From Bacteroidia bacterium (GTDB lineage Bacteria > Bacteroidota > Bacteroidia > J057): a stretch of 55,929 nt of DNA. The notes beneath the pieces are model-generated. The model had not been told where the DNA came from. It saw only the letters and a list, made by a program, of their open reading frames with translations, and did not search any database. The stretch covers positions 1 to 55,929 of the forward strand of contig JAUIKF010000054.1 of NCBI GenBank assembly GCA_030430575.1. Reading direction: 5' to 3'. Both the position numbers and the translations under genes were made by a program. This document shows, in pieces, positions 54,371 through 55,929 of the stretch (its first letter is position 1; the number at the start of each line of letters is the position of its first letter).

Positions 54371-54847
54371 TCATTCATACTTCCTCGTTTCTCTATCCTT
54401 GTCGCTTCCCTCAAACATCACCACCGCCAGCTTCGCAAAGGCGGGCAATCCTCGGCTGATAGTCGCTTCGACTACTTTGCCACTCTTGAAGCGGCCCCAT
54501 CTGGCGACATCGTCATAGGTCCAGTTCTTGGCGGCCATCATCTTGCGGAAGCGAGCTGCCCAGTCCTTGCGGATCTTGTCCGCCATGACGGATTGGAAAT
54601 ACTTCCATTGCTTCTCAGGAATAGCCCCTGATTCGAAGTGGATCAGCCGCACATATTCCAATGTCACTTCTAGTTCGCTGAATTCTGGGTGATTTCTTTT
54701 TATCCAATCTCGTGTCTGATGGAGGGCAAAATCTGCAAATTGAATGGTGATTTCAGCTCGCTTTTCGGGAGGAAGGTTTTTATAAATCGCTACATGCCGT
54801 CTGGCAGCCTCCTCTGTGACATTCACTTTTTTACCCCAAAAGTCCAT
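54371..54847 (-). CDS. Hypothetical partner of a nucleotidyltransferase, HTH-like C-terminus
   Basis: The 158-residue protein opens with VNVTEEAARRHVAIYKNLPPEKRAEI, the look of small proteins that pair with nucleotidyltransferase-like genes. The C-terminal part (KMMAAKNWTYDDVARWGRFKSGKVVEATISRGLPAFAKL) reads like an XRE-type helix-turn-helix. Its ATG overlaps the end of the upstream remnant gene by 17 bases, which supports an old gene pair. Function unknown. Confidence 0.65.
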   Translation of the reverse strand: MDFWGKKVNVTEEAARRHVAIYKNLPPEKRAEITIQFADFALHQTRDWIKRNHPEFSELEVTLEYVRLIHFESGAIPEKQWKYFQSVMADKIRKDWAARFRKMMAAKNWTYDDVARWGRFKSGKVVEATISRGLPAFAKLAVVMFEGSDKDRETRKYE

Positions 54848-55145
54848 GTGTATTTAGGTTCAGTTTTGGTATCCAATAATTGAGATATGCTTCATCAATA
54901 CTCTTATCTAATATTAGGAATTTTAAGTCTTCCATTTGTTTCTCGCTAGGGCTAATGTTATACCATTTTAGCTTTAATATAAACAGGTCTGCAATGGTGG
55001 ATATGGAACATGCTACTCCTAGAAAAGTAACCTTCTTTCGCCGATTAAAGGCCATTTGGTTATATTCAGAGTGATCAATAGCCATAAAATCATATCTTAT
55101 TCCTGTGTCATAATCCACAATATTAAACACAATCCCCATCTTCAC
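54831..55145 (-). pseudogene. C-terminal remnant of a nucleotidyltransferase-like gene
   Basis: The 104-residue frame has FNIVDYDTGIRYDFMAI, AFNRRKKVTFLGVACSIS and DLFILKLKWYNISPSEKQ, which match the C-terminal half of AbiEii-like/DUF6036-type nucleotidyltransferase proteins. The expected N-terminal part with the GG-x-A and D-x-D active site is absent: only 27 bases separate the start from the next gene. So it is probably a 5'-truncated, inactive copy. Alternative: a short domain protein that never had the core. Confidence 0.6.
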
Positions 55146-55172
55146 ATCAATAATCAGTCAATCAATAATTCT

Positions 55173-55781
55173 CTACTCCTTCAATACAATATCCCTTTTC
55201 CCCTGCCAAACCCCATCTGCATCCTTCACCAGCACCAATTCGGGGACATCACCGCCAGACCGGTGCAACACGCGATCCTTATCCCGCATCAGGGGATCCC
55301 CTTCAAAGACATAGGAGTCCATCCAGTCTTCTGCCCGATCTGGGCCTGCGATCGTGAGATGAATGTGGGCAGGCTCATTGTGGGAGGGATAAGGGGCGGG
55401 CTTGATGGTGCGAAAAGCGTAATGGCCGTTGGCATCTGTCCGCATCCAGCCGCGCAGATAACCGTGGCGACGGCCGTTTCCCGTCTCGTTGCCGCGTTTG
55501 GGGTAGATGCCTTCTTGGTTGGTGTGGTAGACGTAGAGGAGGATGCCTTGGGCTGGCGTGATACCATCGGGGAGGAAAACTCTTCCTTCAATATGGAGGG
55601 GTTCTCCTGGCTCATCCGCAGGTGGGATGGTGATGCAGCACGTCAGTTCTGCAGGCGCATCTTGTGCGCCACACCATTCGCAGGACGACTGTGGAGTTGA
55701 CTGGGGCGGTGGTGCGCAGCTCAGTAGGATTAATAGGAAAAAGCCAATTAGGCTGTGATTCAGTTCAAATAATAGATTCAT
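55173..55781 (-). CDS. Intradiol ring-cleavage dioxygenase-like lipoprotein
   Basis: The product has 202 residues from MNLLFELNHSLIGFFLLILLSC; Cys22 is a lipobox cysteine. An upstream in-frame start is not needed. The body follows the intradiol dioxygenase beta-sandwich: LYVYHTNQEGIYPKRG, GWMRTDANGHYAFRTIKPAPYP and PAHIHLTI. Expected iron ligands are present (Tyr93, Tyr131, His139, His141). Such short extracytoplasmic members exist in Bacteroidota and may act on aromatic compounds or be carrier proteins; activity not shown. A Cys-rich stretch (CEWCGAQDAPAELTCC) follows the lipobox. Confidence 0.85.
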   Translation of the reverse strand: MNLLFELNHSLIGFFLLILLSCAPPPQSTPQSSCEWCGAQDAPAELTCCITIPPADEPGEPLHIEGRVFLPDGITPAQGILLYVYHTNQEGIYPKRGNETGNGRRHGYLRGWMRTDANGHYAFRTIKPAPYPSHNEPAHIHLTIAGPDRAEDWMDSYVFEGDPLMRDKDRVLHRSGGDVPELVLVKDADGVWQGKRDIVLKE

Positions 55782-55929
55782 AAGAAAGCATTTTATGCGT
55801 GGAGACCTCGGAGGTAGGGAGTTCAAAAGTTTAAAAAGTTGGTTCAATTTTTAAGGAACTGCATTCGTTTAGTTGCCTGATTATCAGTTGATTGTTTTCT
55901 GGCCCATTGCACTAAATCGGTCATTTTTA

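Overview
The window comes from a member of the Bacteroidota, most likely an aerobic, gliding-type heterotroph of the Saprospiria/Lewinella kind (phylum fairly sure, class a guess). Pointers are a fused ccoNO gene in an S-NO-Q-P-G-H oxidase order, two proteins ending in type IX secretion (T9SS) sorting domains, an RHS protein with SprB-like and DUF6443-like N-terminal parts, DUF3857/transglutaminase and DUF4230 proteins, -7 promoter elements of the TAnnTTTG type, and many palindromic intergenic repeats. No rRNA, tRNA, CRISPR array or insertion sequence was seen.

Layout. 0.2-7.5 kb: a minus-strand RHS polymorphic toxin gene (1992 aa, HINT cleavage domain, short toxin tail) with a candidate immunity gene 8 bp downstream, a small secreted protein and an HTH regulator. 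7.6-14.5 kb: the copper P-type ATPase ccoI diverges from a plus-strand run of two tandem universal stress proteins, a FixL-like PAS histidine kinase with the heme-ligand pattern, and a receiver-CRP/FNR fusion regulator. 14.8-21.9 kb: secreted and lipoproteins of unknown role, a pair of DUF4230 membrane proteins, gmk, and a kelch protein with a T9SS tail. 22.0-28.1 kb: a glutamine-synthetase-like ligase, an SDR, an aldehyde dehydrogenase and a class I amidotransferase, a set that fits gamma-glutamylated amine or amino-alcohol breakdown, interrupted by an AAA-ATPase/PD-(D/E)XK gene. 28.2-35.5 kb: hutU, an RGG-repeat protein, a zinc-ribbon membrane protein and two DUF3857 proteins. 36.0-42.5 kb: the cbb3 oxidase operon ccoS-ccoNO-ccoQ-ccoP-ccoG-ccoH plus a SafE/DsbD-like membrane protein. 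42.8-55.9 kb: a coiled-coil lipoprotein, a frameshifted lipoprotein, an M43 metalloprotease with a T9SS tail, PBP1C, a Uma2-type nuclease, a degenerate M48 homologue, a beta-barrel protein, class II aldolase, a small helical protein, tadA, a remnant nucleotidyltransferase with its partner, and an intradiol-dioxygenase-like lipoprotein.

How the parts may work together. The kinase, the REC-CRP regulator, ccoI and the 36-42 kb operon look like one oxygen-response circuit. An identical 14-base palindromic motif (TGACTTTTGTCATT) lies upstream of both ccoI and ccoS at almost the same distance from a -7-like element, and an FNR-like box (TTGAT-N4-ATCAT) faces the usp genes. This looks like a Bacteroidota analogue of FixL/FixJ/FixK, with FixJ and FixK functions in one protein; that reading is inferred, not shown. 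The second metabolic theme is amine and amino acid use (gamma-glutamyl cluster, histidine breakdown through hutU).

Many gene gaps carry AT-rich or palindromic repeats, and in at least two cases (ccoQ and the amidotransferase) the 3' end of a gene runs into such a repeat.
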